NCBI GenBank assembly: GCA_945883955.1
Contig: CAMCYN010000013.1
Location: 1-33,092 of the forward strand
DNA length: 33,092 bases
Reading direction: 5' to 3'
From: Akkermansia muciniphila
GTDB taxonomy: Bacteria; Verrucomicrobiota; Verrucomicrobiia; Chthoniobacterales; Chthoniobacteraceae
In this document: piece by piece, positions 8,178-19,100 of the stretch
How the letters are laid out: every line of letters starts with the position of its first letter
Numbering within the stretch: the first letter of the stretch is position 1
The notes under the pieces: model-generated
Told to the model about the DNA's origin: nothing
Database searches by the model: none
The model's input: the letters and a program-made list of their open reading frames with translations, nothing else
Made by a program: the position numbers and the translations under genes

Positions 8178-9005
8178 ATGAAAGCCATTGTAACCCTCAC
8201 GGCCCTGCTTTGCAGCGTAACTCTCGGTTTCGCTCAAGAAGGGTCCGCTAAACCGCCAAAACCCCTGCCTCCAGCGGCAGCTGCAGCACATTCCCCTGCC
8301 CCCGTGGAGAAAGCAGCTGACGCCACTGATGACAGCTTGCACTTGTGGGAAGTTTTGAAGAAGGGTGGATGGGCCATGATTCCCCTCGGCGGCCTGTCGG
8401 TTCTCGCCGGAATGATGATCGTCGGTTACGCGATTACCCTTCGCCGCGGAGCGATTGTTTCGCGCCAGTACGTGAGCACTGTAGAGGTACTCATTCGAAA
8501 AAAAGATTACCTAGGCGTACTCGCAGTATCCAACCGACACGGTGAAGCCTTAGCTCGGGTAGTACACCGCACGCTCGACTTCGCCACAAAGAATCCGGGC
8601 GCCCCATTTGAATGCCTCAAGGAAATCGCAGAAGCCGAAGGAAGTGCTCAAGCTTCGACCATTCAGCACCGGGTCGCGTACCTTGCAGACATTGGCATTC
8701 TTGCGCCAATGGTCGGGTTATTCGGGACTGTATTGGGTATCATCCGTTCCTTCGCCGCTATTGGTAATGGCAACTCTTCCCTATCGCGCGACATTCTCCT
8801 CGCCGGCGGGGTTTCTGAAGCGCTCGTTGCAACCGCGGCCGGTCTGGTGCTAGCTGTAATTGCTGCAGGATTTTACGCCATCTTCCGCAACCGGGTGCAA
8901 TCGCTCATTTCCGAGCTCGAAGGTGCTTCTAGCGTTTTCATGGGCCTGATGGCCACGAGCTACCAACGCCGCCGCGAACCAAGCCGCTCGGACGACGAAT
9001 TTTAA
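8178..9005 (+). CDS. exbB: MotA/TolQ/ExbB-family proton channel subunit (track ORF starts at 8130; ATG 8178 gives a signal-like N-terminus)
   Basis: MKAIVTLTALLCSVTLGFAQ...; ILAPMVGLFGTVLGIIRSFAAIG and VSEALVATAAGLVLAVIA are ExbB/TolQ signatures. Confidence 0.88.
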   Translation: MKAIVTLTALLCSVTLGFAQEGSAKPPKPLPPAAAAAHSPAPVEKAADATDDSLHLWEVLKKGGWAMIPLGGLSVLAGMMIVGYAITLRRGAIVSRQYVSTVEVLIRKKDYLGVLAVSNRHGEALARVVHRTLDFATKNPGAPFECLKEIAEAEGSAQASTIQHRVAYLADIGILAPMVGLFGTVLGIIRSFAAIGNGNSSLSRDILLAGGVSEALVATAAGLVLAVIAAGFYAIFRNRVQSLISELEGASSVFMGLMATSYQRRREPSRSDDEF

Positions 9006-9038
9006 TCCGTCCCTCGGGATTCCAGCCCCCTTGTTCCA

Positions 9039-9452
9039 ATGAGATTCCGTAACCGCAGCGAACCGGTCACCGTAGCCTTCCAGATCGCACCGATGGTGGA
9101 CATCCTCCTCGTGCTGCTGTGTTTTTTCGTGGTGACGTGGAGTATGGCGCGTAAGGAAAATGAATTGGACGTACGCGTTCCCGCAGCCCAGGCCGGCCAG
9201 GAAAGTAACCCTGTCGTCAATCAGACGGTTCTGAACGTCAAAGCCGACGGCACCGTTGTTTGGGATCGAAAACAAATCAAACCCGATGTCCTGCTTGAGC
9301 GCCTAAAAAGTCTGGCCGCCCTGTTCCCAGATTACGCAATTATTTTGCGTGGCGATGTTAAAACCGACTACGAACACATCGTTCAAGTGTTGGATACCTG
9401 CCGTCAGGCGGGCATTTGGAATGTGGCATTTGCAACATCCAAGGGGCAATGA
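9039..9452 (+). CDS. exbD: ExbD/TolR-family biopolymer transport protein
   Basis: N-terminal TM with IAPMVDILLVLLCFFVVT (conserved Asp), periplasmic domain ...YAIILRGDVKTDYEHIVQVLDTCRQAGI. Confidence 0.92.
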   Translation: MRFRNRSEPVTVAFQIAPMVDILLVLLCFFVVTWSMARKENELDVRVPAAQAGQESNPVVNQTVLNVKADGTVVWDRKQIKPDVLLERLKSLAALFPDYAIILRGDVKTDYEHIVQVLDTCRQAGIWNVAFATSKGQ

Positions 9453-11941
9453 AACGGCGGTTCCTGACAAGCTTGGCTCTGGTAAGTATTGCGCAAGCCG
9501 CACCAACTCCGCCCAAAGCCATCCCAGTTTCAAAGTCTCAGGATTCGGAACAAATCCCGCGGGCCGTCCCGGTGAATCCAACTCCAGAGCCGCCAACATC
9601 TCCCGCTCCGGCCCGTATTGAACCATCCTCGCCAACCTTCCGCACGGAATCGCCTCTTCCCGCCGAACCCAATCCGACTCCGCTAGCAAAACCTGCGGCT
9701 CCTGCATTAGCTCCAGCCACCAGCCCAGAGGACATCCAGTTCGACTTGGCTGACGCCCTTTTTGCGCAGAAACAATGGGACGCAGCGACCGCCGAATATT
9801 TACGTTTCATTGAACAGTTTCCAGCCTCAGCCAAAATTGGCACGGCCTTCTTTCGAATTGGTGAAGCCCATCAAAAGCTGGGGAACACCACTTCCGCACG
9901 ACTGTATTACAGCAAACAGCTCGCTTCCACCCACCCCGGCCCACTGGCTGGGATCGCGGCTTATAAACTCGCCGAATTTGAATTCCCTGAAGGCGATTAT
10001 ACTGCGGCTTTGGCCCACTACAAAAAGGCAGCCCAGCTCATAGAGCAATCCAGCGCCAAACTGAGCGCTCAATACTTTTCCGCACGCTGCCTGCAACTTC
10101 TCGGACGTAAACTTGAGGCGCGCAATGCATTCCAAGCTCTGGCAGAACTCGCCGAAGCTCATCCATTCCGTGAAGCCAGCCAATTTCAGTTTGCCCTTCT
10201 CCTTGAGGACGCCGGTCGCCATAGCGACGCACTACCCAGATTCAACGCGTTGGCAGCGAAAGCTCAAAACTCCGAAATCCAGGCCGAGTCCGCTACCCGC
10301 GCAGCCCTCACCTTACTCAAACTCGACGAGCCCAAGAAGGCCTTGGCTGCGATGCAGGCAGCCTTGGCTGCGCCCGGCACCGAACAATGGCACGGACTCC
10401 TGCGTCTGGGGATTTTACAGACAACCGCAGCCCTGGGCCTGCATCAGAAAACAATCGAGGCCTTTACTGCAGTTGAATCCCAAATCCTCCCCGAACAACT
10501 CCCGGACGTTCTGGCTCTTGTTGCCAACGCATACCGACAGCTGAAACAACACCAGGAGGCTTTGGTGGTTTTCAACAGAATCGTTGAGGTCGCCCCAAAC
10601 TCCACTGCGGCACGCGCAACTCGATATGCCAGGCTCGTTTGCATCTACAACCTCAAGAGCCCGCAGCTGACCCAGGAGATTGATGCCTTTCTAGCAACCT
10701 CTCCTGGGCCAGCGGACCGCGACAACTCACTTTTGATGAAGGCGGAGATTCTCCGTTCCCAGAATGATTTTACAAACGCCGGGGAAGCCTATGCGAGTGC
10801 GGTGAAATCCAAGGACCTCGAACCGCAACGCCGCATTGACGCCCTGCTCCTCTGGTCGGCCTGTGCCGTACGCTCGGGGAATGCCAAACAAACCATCGAC
10901 GCCACCAGCCAGTTCTTGGCGATCGCCCCTGATCACGCCATGGCACCAACAGCTCTTGCCTGGCGGGCGGAGACTCACAGGCGTGGAAAGGCTTATCCAG
11001 CGGCCGAGAAAGATTACCGCCTTATTATTGAAAAGTATCCAAAGGCCGAGGAGCGTCAAAATGCGATAGTCCAGCTAGCCTTACTTCGGGGCGAACAATC
11101 CGACAACACCGGGCTAGCGGCTCTCTTTGAAAAGCTACTCAAGGATTACCCAAACAGCCCCGAATGCGCACAAGCTCACCACTGGATTGGTTGGGCAGCC
11201 TTCGAAAATCGGGACTATAAAAAGGCTGCGCTTCATCTGCCCGAGGCGCGCAAACTGGATCCCGAAAAATATTTCGAATCTGACAGCCTGCGGCTCATCT
11301 ATTGCGCCTTTAATCTCAACGACCCCGACACCCTGTGGGCACGCGTGGAAGAATATCTTCCGAAAGCAAAAACGAAGGTTCCAGCCGACGTTCTTCGCTG
11401 GTGCGCCAAGCAGTTTGTGGAAACCAAGGCCTACGAGAAAGCCGAGCCAGTCCAGACTTTGTTGTGCTCGAGCGAAAGTGTGAAAGAGACCGACTGGCTC
11501 GCTTTGGCTCAAAGCCGGCTGCATACAAAAAACTTTGACGGAGCAACTTCCGCAGCCGACGCCTATCTGAAACTTGTAAACCAGCCGGCCACGCAGGCTT
11601 TGGGTCTACTTGCCAGAAGCCGCGCGGAACTGGGCAAAGGAAACACGGCCGCAGCACAAAAGACCGTCGAAGAGACGCTGCGCTTGCAACCCGAGGGCCG
11701 ACTTAATGGCGAAGCCCGCATCATCGCGGGCGACATCCAGGCCACAAAAAACGAATGGGAACCCGCCGCCAAGCTTTACGCAAGTGTCGCAGTGGCCATC
11801 GACGACAACGAACTGTCACCCCTAGCTCTCGAAAAGGCGCATCGCGCTTACAAAGAAGCAGGCAAGGTCAAGGAAGCCGCAGACACTTTAAACCGTCTCC
11901 AGAGCCGCTTCCCCGAATACGCCCGCGAGCATTTGAAATAG
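9449..11941 (+). CDS. TPR-repeat protein with N-terminal signal/TM segment and Pro-rich linker
   Basis: ATGA overlap with the exbD stop (9449-9452); MKRRFLTSLALVSIAQA then about 70-aa Pro-rich segment, then many TPR-like units (e.g. AAEYLRFIEQFPASAKIGTAFFRIGEAHQKLGNTTSA). Confidence 0.88.
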   Translation: MKRRFLTSLALVSIAQAAPTPPKAIPVSKSQDSEQIPRAVPVNPTPEPPTSPAPARIEPSSPTFRTESPLPAEPNPTPLAKPAAPALAPATSPEDIQFDLADALFAQKQWDAATAEYLRFIEQFPASAKIGTAFFRIGEAHQKLGNTTSARLYYSKQLASTHPGPLAGIAAYKLAEFEFPEGDYTAALAHYKKAAQLIEQSSAKLSAQYFSARCLQLLGRKLEARNAFQALAELAEAHPFREASQFQFALLLEDAGRHSDALPRFNALAAKAQNSEIQAESATRAALTLLKLDEPKKALAAMQAALAAPGTEQWHGLLRLGILQTTAALGLHQKTIEAFTAVESQILPEQLPDVLALVANAYRQLKQHQEALVVFNRIVEVAPNSTAARATRYARLVCIYNLKSPQLTQEIDAFLATSPGPADRDNSLLMKAEILRSQNDFTNAGEAYASAVKSKDLEPQRRIDALLLWSACAVRSGNAKQTIDATSQFLAIAPDHAMAPTALAWRAETHRRGKAYPAAEKDYRLIIEKYPKAEERQNAIVQLALLRGEQSDNTGLAALFEKLLKDYPNSPECAQAHHWIGWAAFENRDYKKAALHLPEARKLDPEKYFESDSLRLIYCAFNLNDPDTLWARVEEYLPKAKTKVPADVLRWCAKQFVETKAYEKAEPVQTLLCSSESVKETDWLALAQSRLHTKNFDGATSAADAYLKLVNQPATQALGLLARSRAELGKGNTAAAQKTVEETLRLQPEGRLNGEARIIAGDIQATKNEWEPAAKLYASVAVAIDDNELSPLALEKAHRAYKEAGKVKEAADTLNRLQSRFPEYAREHLK

Positions 11942-12109
11942 GTGCTCCGATTTTTTGCCAAAAGAGACATCGGTCTCCAACAAAGGGCCTGCAAACACAG
12001 CTGGGCTCAAAGACGTTTCCAGTTTGGATCTCGGCTACCGACGGGATCCGCTGCGCGTCCTTTCAAATCTTGAACTCCGGCCGTAACTCCATTTGGGTTC
12101 TAATACGCA

Positions 12110-15100
12110 ATGAGCAATATAGACACGCCAACCCTGGCAACCACAGATCTATATGGCCTCACCCCCAGCGTGATTCTCGGGCTGACGACAGCGCAGCTCC
12201 TTTCTTTATCCACGGCACAGCTCTCGATCCTGCCCCTCGCCCAGCTTCGAGTTATTTCCTCCGCGCAGGTTTCCGCTCTAACCACAGCGCAAATTGCCGC
12301 GCTGAGCAGCGACCAGCTGAGTGCATTAAGTTTTGCAGCAATTCCGGGCCTCACCACCAAACAGATAGCGGGTATTTCGTCTGACCTGGTTGGCGTACTG
12401 ACTCTTTCTCAAATTCGAGCCTTTAGTTCCGTTCAACTCGCCACCCTCAGCACTGCCCAGATCCGCGCCCTCACAACCGTCCAAGTTGCTGTTTTAGCTG
12501 CTATTGGAATTAGAGGCCTTTCTTCCAGCCAGATTGCAACGCTCAGCACCATCCAGACGCAGTCGCTGACTGCGCAGGGAATTTCAGCGTTATCGAGCGT
12601 GCAACTCGCTGGATTTTCCACCGACAAAATTGCCTCTCTTACAACGATACAGCTCGCAGCCCTCCGTTCACTTCAGGTTGCGTCCCTGAGCACGCTCCAG
12701 ATTGGAGCATTGGGCAGCGCTCAAATCACCGCGCTAAATGCCCTTTCTATAAAAGGCTTATCCACCCGGCAGCTCTCGACACTCTCCGCCGACATAATAC
12801 CGAGCCTCACCAGCGCCCAGGTAAATTCGCTAACTTCCGCTCAACTTGCCGCCCTAGGCACATCTCAACTCGCAGTATTTCTGAGCTCTCAGATTGCCGC
12901 CCTGGATCCACTGGCCGTCGTGGGTTTCCGGACTAACCAGGTCGCTACGCTCAGCAGTAGCCAAACCCTGGCGCTGACGACCGGAGAAATCACCGCTTTT
13001 TCAAGCACCCAAATTTCGAGCCTCGCCACGACAAGTATTCTCGTCCTGGCGGCTCCTCAGATCACGGCTTTCAGTTCGACCCAACTCTCAGGATTAAGCC
13101 TCTCGCAGACTGGCACACTCAACAGCACCCAACTCGCAGCCTTAGCAACCGCGGCGGTCAGGGGGCTTGGGAGCCAACAAATCGCCTCCTTACTCAGCTC
13201 CCAGACATCGGGATTCACTGTCGCTGGAATCCGCGCTTTCTCCACCGCACAAATTGCCAGCTTCTCCACACCCTCTATCGCCGGATTGAGCGTCACCCAG
13301 GTTGGCGCATTGAGCTCGGATCAACTGGCTGCGCTCACCACCGCCCAGTTCAGCGTACTAAGTGAACTCCAGATCGGTGCGTTGAACATCAGCGCAATTC
13401 GAGGCCTTTCTTCCAGGCAGGTTGCCACGCTCAACACCAGCCAGACACTCGCCCTGACAACCGGTGAACTCGAGGCCATCTCCAGTGCCTCTATTGTTGG
13501 CTTTTTGACCGCCAACATAGCCGGTCTTACCACCGCCCAAATCAACGCCTTTCATTCCGCTCAAATCGCGGCGTTGAAGAGCTCCCAATTTGCGGCTCTC
13601 AATGATTCACAGCTTGTCGCTATAAATTTCGCAGCGATCAAAGGTCTCTCTACAAGCCAACTCACAAGCTTCTCGACCAAAAGCATTTCCCTGCTCACCA
13701 CAGTCCAGGTAAGCACACTGAACTCTCAACAAGTAAGGTCGCTGAGTACGGCCCAGTTACTCGCTCTCGGTGACTTCCAGATATCGGCCCTCAATGCGTC
13801 CGCCATCAAAGGGCTGAGCACAACGCAGCTCGCTAACTTCACGGGCGCACAGACCTTGGCTCTCACACCCGCGCAGATCCGTGCCCTCTCCTCTGCCCAG
13901 CTTGTGACCTTTGCCACAGATAACATCGCCGCTCTGACCTCCATCCAGCTTGTGGCATTCACTCCCGCGCAAATCCCGGGCTTGAGTACCCGACAGCTCA
14001 ACTCACTCAGCAGTTTTCAGATTTCCGCCCTGAGCGCCCCAGCCATCAAAGGCCTCTCTTCCAGACAGCTCACTGTATTCTCCACTCAAACCATCGCCGC
14101 TCTGACGACGCCACAAGTCGCTGCCCTTGACTCTCAGCAACTCGCGGCGCTAACGACCGGACAAGTTAGCGTTTTCACCCCGACCCAGATAGCAGTTCTG
14201 AGTCGGGATGGAATCAATGGGCTCTCCTCCAGGCAGATTGCCGCATGGAACAGTAGTCAGATTGCCGCGCTGGCCACCGACAACATCGCAGTCATTTCGA
14301 GTGCACAGGTTGCCGGCTTCTCCACGTCCAACCTCTCCGGGCTGACCTCCATCCAAGTCAACCGCTTGAGTTCAGCGCAAATCGCAGCCCTGAGCACGTT
14401 ACAGATCAACACGCTGGAGGGGACTTTGGTAGCCGCTCTGGCCACTTCAGAATTAATCGGTTTGACGAGCCGACAGATTGCCTCGCTAAACAGCAGCCAG
14501 GTTACAGCCATCACAGTTGCTGGAATCCGAGCCTTCTCTTCTGCGCAGCTCGCCAGCTTTTTACCCGCAAGGATAGCCGGGTTTACCACGGCTCAGATCG
14601 GCTCACTCAATTCCAGCCAGATCGCCGCGCTGAACACCCGCCAGATCAATGCGCTTACAAGTACGCAAGTTTCCACCCTAAGCGTCGCCGCCATTACTGG
14701 GCTCACCACGACCCAACTTGCAGGACTATCCAGCACTGGCATCACAGGACTCACCCGCCTCCAAGTCACTGGCTTGAATTCCAGCCAACTGGGCTCGCTA
14801 AACACAGTCCAAATCAGTGTCCTCAGCGATACGCAAGTGGCAGCGATCCATGTCGCGTCAATCCAGGGACTTTCCTCCCGACAGGTCGCCGCCTTGAGCA
14901 GCAGCCAGGTCACGGCACTCGCAACCGCCGGATTTCGCGCACTCAATAGCACGCAGATTCCTGGACTTACATCAGTGAGTATCGCCGCACTGACGACCAC
15001 GCAGATCAGCGTACTCACCGCACTCCAGACTGCCGCTCTGAGTACCATCCAGACCAACGCTTTAAGCAGCGCCCAAATTTCGGCCCTGAGTGCGTTTGCC

Positions 15101-16165
15101 ATCAGTGGGCTCACCACCAGACAGCTGGCCATTTTGTCGACTGATGCCATAGCCGGACTAAGCCCAATTCAAGCCAGCGGATTAAACTCCCAGCAGATCG
15201 CCTCACTCAGCACCGTCCAGATAAGCGTTCTGAGCGCGCCTCAAGTGGCCGCACTTACTGGGTCTGCGGTAAAGGGATTTACATCCCGTCAAATCGCGAC
15301 CTTTTCCAGCAGCCAGGCCGCGGCCCTTACTGCTGCCGGAATCCGCGCTTTTTCCAGCTCACAGGTTTCAGCTTTCACTACGGCCAGCATCTCGAGCCTG
15401 AGTTCAACCCAGTTGGCTGCTTTTAATTCGAGCTACGTTGCCGGTCTGAGCTCGTCCCAAATTAACGCACTAACCAGCTCCCAGATCATCGCTCTGAGCG
15501 CTCCGGCCATCAGCGGTCTAACCACTCAGCAACTGGCAGGGTTTTCAACCGACACGCTGGGAGGCCTGACCACCATTCAAGTCAGCGGATTTACCTCGCG
15601 ACAAATTGCCGCGCTGAGTACGGCGCAGATCCGTGGCCTGAATGAATTACAACTGGCCAGGCTAAACTCCGACGCCGTAAAAGGATTCACCACAGGACAG
15701 TTGGGGGCAATCAACAGCACCCAACTTAATGCACTTTCCAGCAGCGGGATCTCCACATTATCCAGCGCACAACTCGCATCCCTCACGTCCGATAGCATCC
15801 TCGGATTCAACTCTCTTCAGATTGGTACACTCAGCTCCTCTCAAGTGGCCGCACTGAATGTCGCACAGGTTAGCTCGTTAACTGGAAGCCAAATAGCAGC
15901 GTTTACCTCCGCGGCATTCAGCGGACTGAGCAGCAGACAAATAAACTCGCTCACGAGCACCCAAACCATTTTTTTAACGGCAGTTGCGCTAGCAGCTCTC
16001 ACAAGCAGCCAACTCGCAGGATTTTCAACCGGAAGTATTGCCGCTCTAGCCAGCAGCCAAATCCGGGCATTTACTTCCACTCAGCTCCGAGCCCTCACCA
16101 CGACTCAACTCAGCTCCGAGCCCTCACCACGACTCAACTCAACTCACTCTCAGAAAACCAGATAG
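12110..16165 (+). CDS. giant octapeptide-repeat protein, 5' part (1351 aa as read; ends 18 codons after a frameshifting tandem duplication)
   Basis: ATG-initiated ORF; regular octads of type [ILV]x[AG][LF][STN][ST]xQ from residue 14; last repeat-like residues ...TSTQLRALTTTQ then off-register LSSEPSPRLNSTHSQKTR*. Confidence 0.92.
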   Translation: MSNIDTPTLATTDLYGLTPSVILGLTTAQLLSLSTAQLSILPLAQLRVISSAQVSALTTAQIAALSSDQLSALSFAAIPGLTTKQIAGISSDLVGVLTLSQIRAFSSVQLATLSTAQIRALTTVQVAVLAAIGIRGLSSSQIATLSTIQTQSLTAQGISALSSVQLAGFSTDKIASLTTIQLAALRSLQVASLSTLQIGALGSAQITALNALSIKGLSTRQLSTLSADIIPSLTSAQVNSLTSAQLAALGTSQLAVFLSSQIAALDPLAVVGFRTNQVATLSSSQTLALTTGEITAFSSTQISSLATTSILVLAAPQITAFSSTQLSGLSLSQTGTLNSTQLAALATAAVRGLGSQQIASLLSSQTSGFTVAGIRAFSTAQIASFSTPSIAGLSVTQVGALSSDQLAALTTAQFSVLSELQIGALNISAIRGLSSRQVATLNTSQTLALTTGELEAISSASIVGFLTANIAGLTTAQINAFHSAQIAALKSSQFAALNDSQLVAINFAAIKGLSTSQLTSFSTKSISLLTTVQVSTLNSQQVRSLSTAQLLALGDFQISALNASAIKGLSTTQLANFTGAQTLALTPAQIRALSSAQLVTFATDNIAALTSIQLVAFTPAQIPGLSTRQLNSLSSFQISALSAPAIKGLSSRQLTVFSTQTIAALTTPQVAALDSQQLAALTTGQVSVFTPTQIAVLSRDGINGLSSRQIAAWNSSQIAALATDNIAVISSAQVAGFSTSNLSGLTSIQVNRLSSAQIAALSTLQINTLEGTLVAALATSELIGLTSRQIASLNSSQVTAITVAGIRAFSSAQLASFLPARIAGFTTAQIGSLNSSQIAALNTRQINALTSTQVSTLSVAAITGLTTTQLAGLSSTGITGLTRLQVTGLNSSQLGSLNTVQISVLSDTQVAAIHVASIQGLSSRQVAALSSSQVTALATAGFRALNSTQIPGLTSVSIAALTTTQISVLTALQTAALSTIQTNALSSAQISALSAFAISGLTTRQLAILSTDAIAGLSPIQASGLNSQQIASLSTVQISVLSAPQVAALTGSAVKGFTSRQIATFSSSQAAALTAAGIRAFSSSQVSAFTTASISSLSSTQLAAFNSSYVAGLSSSQINALTSSQIIALSAPAISGLTTQQLAGFSTDTLGGLTTIQVSGFTSRQIAALSTAQIRGLNELQLARLNSDAVKGFTTGQLGAINSTQLNALSSSGISTLSSAQLASLTSDSILGFNSLQIGTLSSSQVAALNVAQVSSLTGSQIAAFTSAAFSGLSSRQINSLTSTQTIFLTAVALAALTSSQLAGFSTGSIAALASSQIRAFTSTQLRALTTTQLSSEPSPRLNSTHSQKTR

Positions 16166-19100
16166 GGGCGCTAACCGCCCCGACAATCAAAGGGTTCTCT
16201 TCGACACAGCTTGCCAGTTTCCCGACTGAGAGCATAGCCGCCTTCACCGCGATTCAACTAGCGAGCTTCAGTTCCGGTCAGCTGGCCGCTCTGAGCACGA
16301 TCCAAGTCGGGGCTCTCAGCCCCCTTCAAATCAGCGCACTTAATATCGAGGCACTGAGAGGATTCACAACGCGGCAACTCTCAGTTCTGAGCACCAGCCA
16401 GATTCAGGCGCTGACCACATCTGAAATTCAGGCACTGACCAGCAGCCAGATCGCAAGCGTCTCGACGGATAATATCCGCGCACTCACTACCGCCCAAATT
16501 GAGGCTCTGGGAGCGGCACAGATCGCAGCACTGAGTACTTCGCAACTTGCCGCCTTCAGCGACCCGCAGTTTGTCGCGCTTAAACCCACCGCCATCCCTG
16601 GCCTGACCTCGCGGCAAATCGCTGGATTTTCCACAGGTACGCTGGCCCTTCTCACCACATTACAGGTCAGGAATTTAGGCTCAGCACAACTCGCCACTCT
16701 CAGCACGTCTCAAGTTGCGGCGCTCAGCGACCTCCAGGTTGGCTCACTTAATCCTTTTGCCCTCCCCGGATTGTCCACACGACAAATCACGGTGCTGACC
16801 TCCGTCCAAGTCTCAGCACTGACTGGCTTACAGCTCCGGACCGTTTTAACCAACCAGCTGACCGCATTTTCCTCGGAGATCCTGGCAGGATTCAGCACGA
16901 TTCAACTGGGCGCATTAGGTTCGAGCCAAGTCGCAGCCCTCGGCGCCTCCCAACTGAGCGCATTCAACGCATCACAGGTTGCATCCCTTAGCGCGATCGC
17001 AGTCAAAGGACTTTCCACAAGACAACTCTCGAGTCTGAGCACCGATATCATCGCCGGCCTTCAGACGATCCAAATCAACGCGCTTGGTTCCGCACAACTT
17101 GCCGGACTGACGACCGCTCAGATCGGGGCCCTGACAAGCCCACAACTGGCATCTTTGAATACGTCGGAGCTCAAAGGTCTCACGACCCGACAAATCAATG
17201 CTCTCAGTACAGTACAGGCCGTGGCTCTCACGGCTGGAGAAATTCGGGCGTTGTCCTCTACTCAAATCACCGGCTTCTCCACTGACAGTCTTGGCGCACT
17301 GACAAGCACCCAGATCGGCGCTCTGGGATCCAACCAGCTCGCTGGTATTACTACGTTACAGGTCGCCGCCTTGAGAGACGCTCAAGTTGCCACGTTGAAT
17401 CCGGAAGCCGTACCGAGTCTTACGAGCAGACAACTCGGTGCGCTAAATAGCAGCCAGGTACTGGCCTTAACTCCGTTTCAAATCCGGGCATTTTCCAGCA
17501 CTCAGCTCGCTGGGTTTTCCTCGGGTATTATCGGTGGGCTAACCTCCAGACAAATCAGGGCTCTGAGTGCTGAACAGATAACGGCCCTGAACACCGCCCA
17601 GGTTGGCGCATGGAGTCTGCCGCAGGTGACGGCCATCAGTGCATCCGCTGTATCTGGACTGACAACAAGGCACTTGGCGGGATTCTCCACTGATCTTGTC
17701 GCAGGCCTATCCAGCGCCCAAATTGGCGGACTGCTTTCCAACCAACTGGCCGCACTGAGCACCGTCCAGATCCGCACATTCACCACCGACCAGGTAGCCT
17801 CGCTGAATCCAACGGCTATTAAAGGGCTCACTTCACAACAGATTGCAGCCCTGAGCAGTGAACAGATTCCAGGACTGACAACCTTGGAAATTCCAATTTT
17901 GTCCAGTGCCCAAATCGCAGGCTTATCACCCGCGGGAATCCGGGGCTTTACCACCCTTCAGGCGGCGGCACTGAACGCGATTCAAGTCAGGGCCCTCAGC
18001 TCGCTTCAATTCGGAATTCTAACCGACAGCCAGATTGCGGCAATTAGCGCGCTTGCGGTGGCAGGCTTTACAACCAAACAGATAGCCGGATTCTCCACAG
18101 ACACTATTGGTGTGCTGGGAACGGTACAGGTCAGAGCCCTGAGTTCCCCACAGATTGCCATTCTCAGCACAAACCAGATCCGTGCGCTCAGCGCTATCCA
18201 AATTGCCTCGATAAATCCTGGCGCCATTGCCGGACTTTCCTCGGCGCAAATATCCGTTCTCAATACCGACCAGATTTCGGCTCTGACGGCAGCGGAAATC
18301 CGGATATTTTCGAGCAGGCAACTCGCCGGCTTTTCGTCCAACTTGATCGCGAGCTTTTCGGCAACTCAGCTTGGAGCACTCAGTTCGCTTCAAGTGGCCT
18401 CCTTAAGTACCCTTCAACTTAGCGTACTAACTTCCTCCCAAGTTGCCGGAATCAGTTCGGCGTCCGTGATTGGCCTTTCCAATCGGCAACTCGCCGGATT
18501 TTCCACGACCATCATCACGGCACTCACCACGGGACAGGTGGGCGGATTAGGGTCAAGCCAACTCGCCTCGCTGAATTCCCTTCAAATTGCGTCGTTAAAA
18601 TCGTCGCAAATCGCCGCACTGAAGACCAGTGAGCTCCGAGGCTTGAGCACCCTACAGCTTAACTTGCTCCCCAGCACTCAGGTTCTAGCGTTCACGGCTG
18701 GCGGGATTCGCGCCCTATCCAGCGCTCAACTTTCTGCGCTCCCTTCAGATATCATTGGAATTCTGAATAATACGCAGATCAACGCCCTTGACTCCCATCA
18801 TTTGGCGGCACTCAGCACCGCGCAGATTTCGGTTTTGAGTAGCGTTCAGATCTCGTCCCTCAACGCTTTTGCGCTCGCCGGATTAAGCACCAAACAGATT
18901 GCAACCCTCAGCAGCAACCAGGTGCTCGCTCTGACACCGGGTGGAATCCGGAGCCTATTGAGCACCCAACTCTCCGCCTTCTCCTCGAGTATGATTGGCG
19001 TGTTGAGCTCCTCTCAAATCCGTGCGTTTTTGGCCGAGCAACTCGCTGCCTTCAGCACAACTCAACTCAGTACGCTAAGCCTGGCCCAGATCACCGCATT

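Noticed and set aside
14593-15150. 185-aa antisense ORF, and similar antisense ORFs throughout 12.4-19.3 kb
   Set aside because: They mirror the stop-poor composition of the octad-coding repeats on the plus strand; the translated periodicity is a by-product of the sense repeats.
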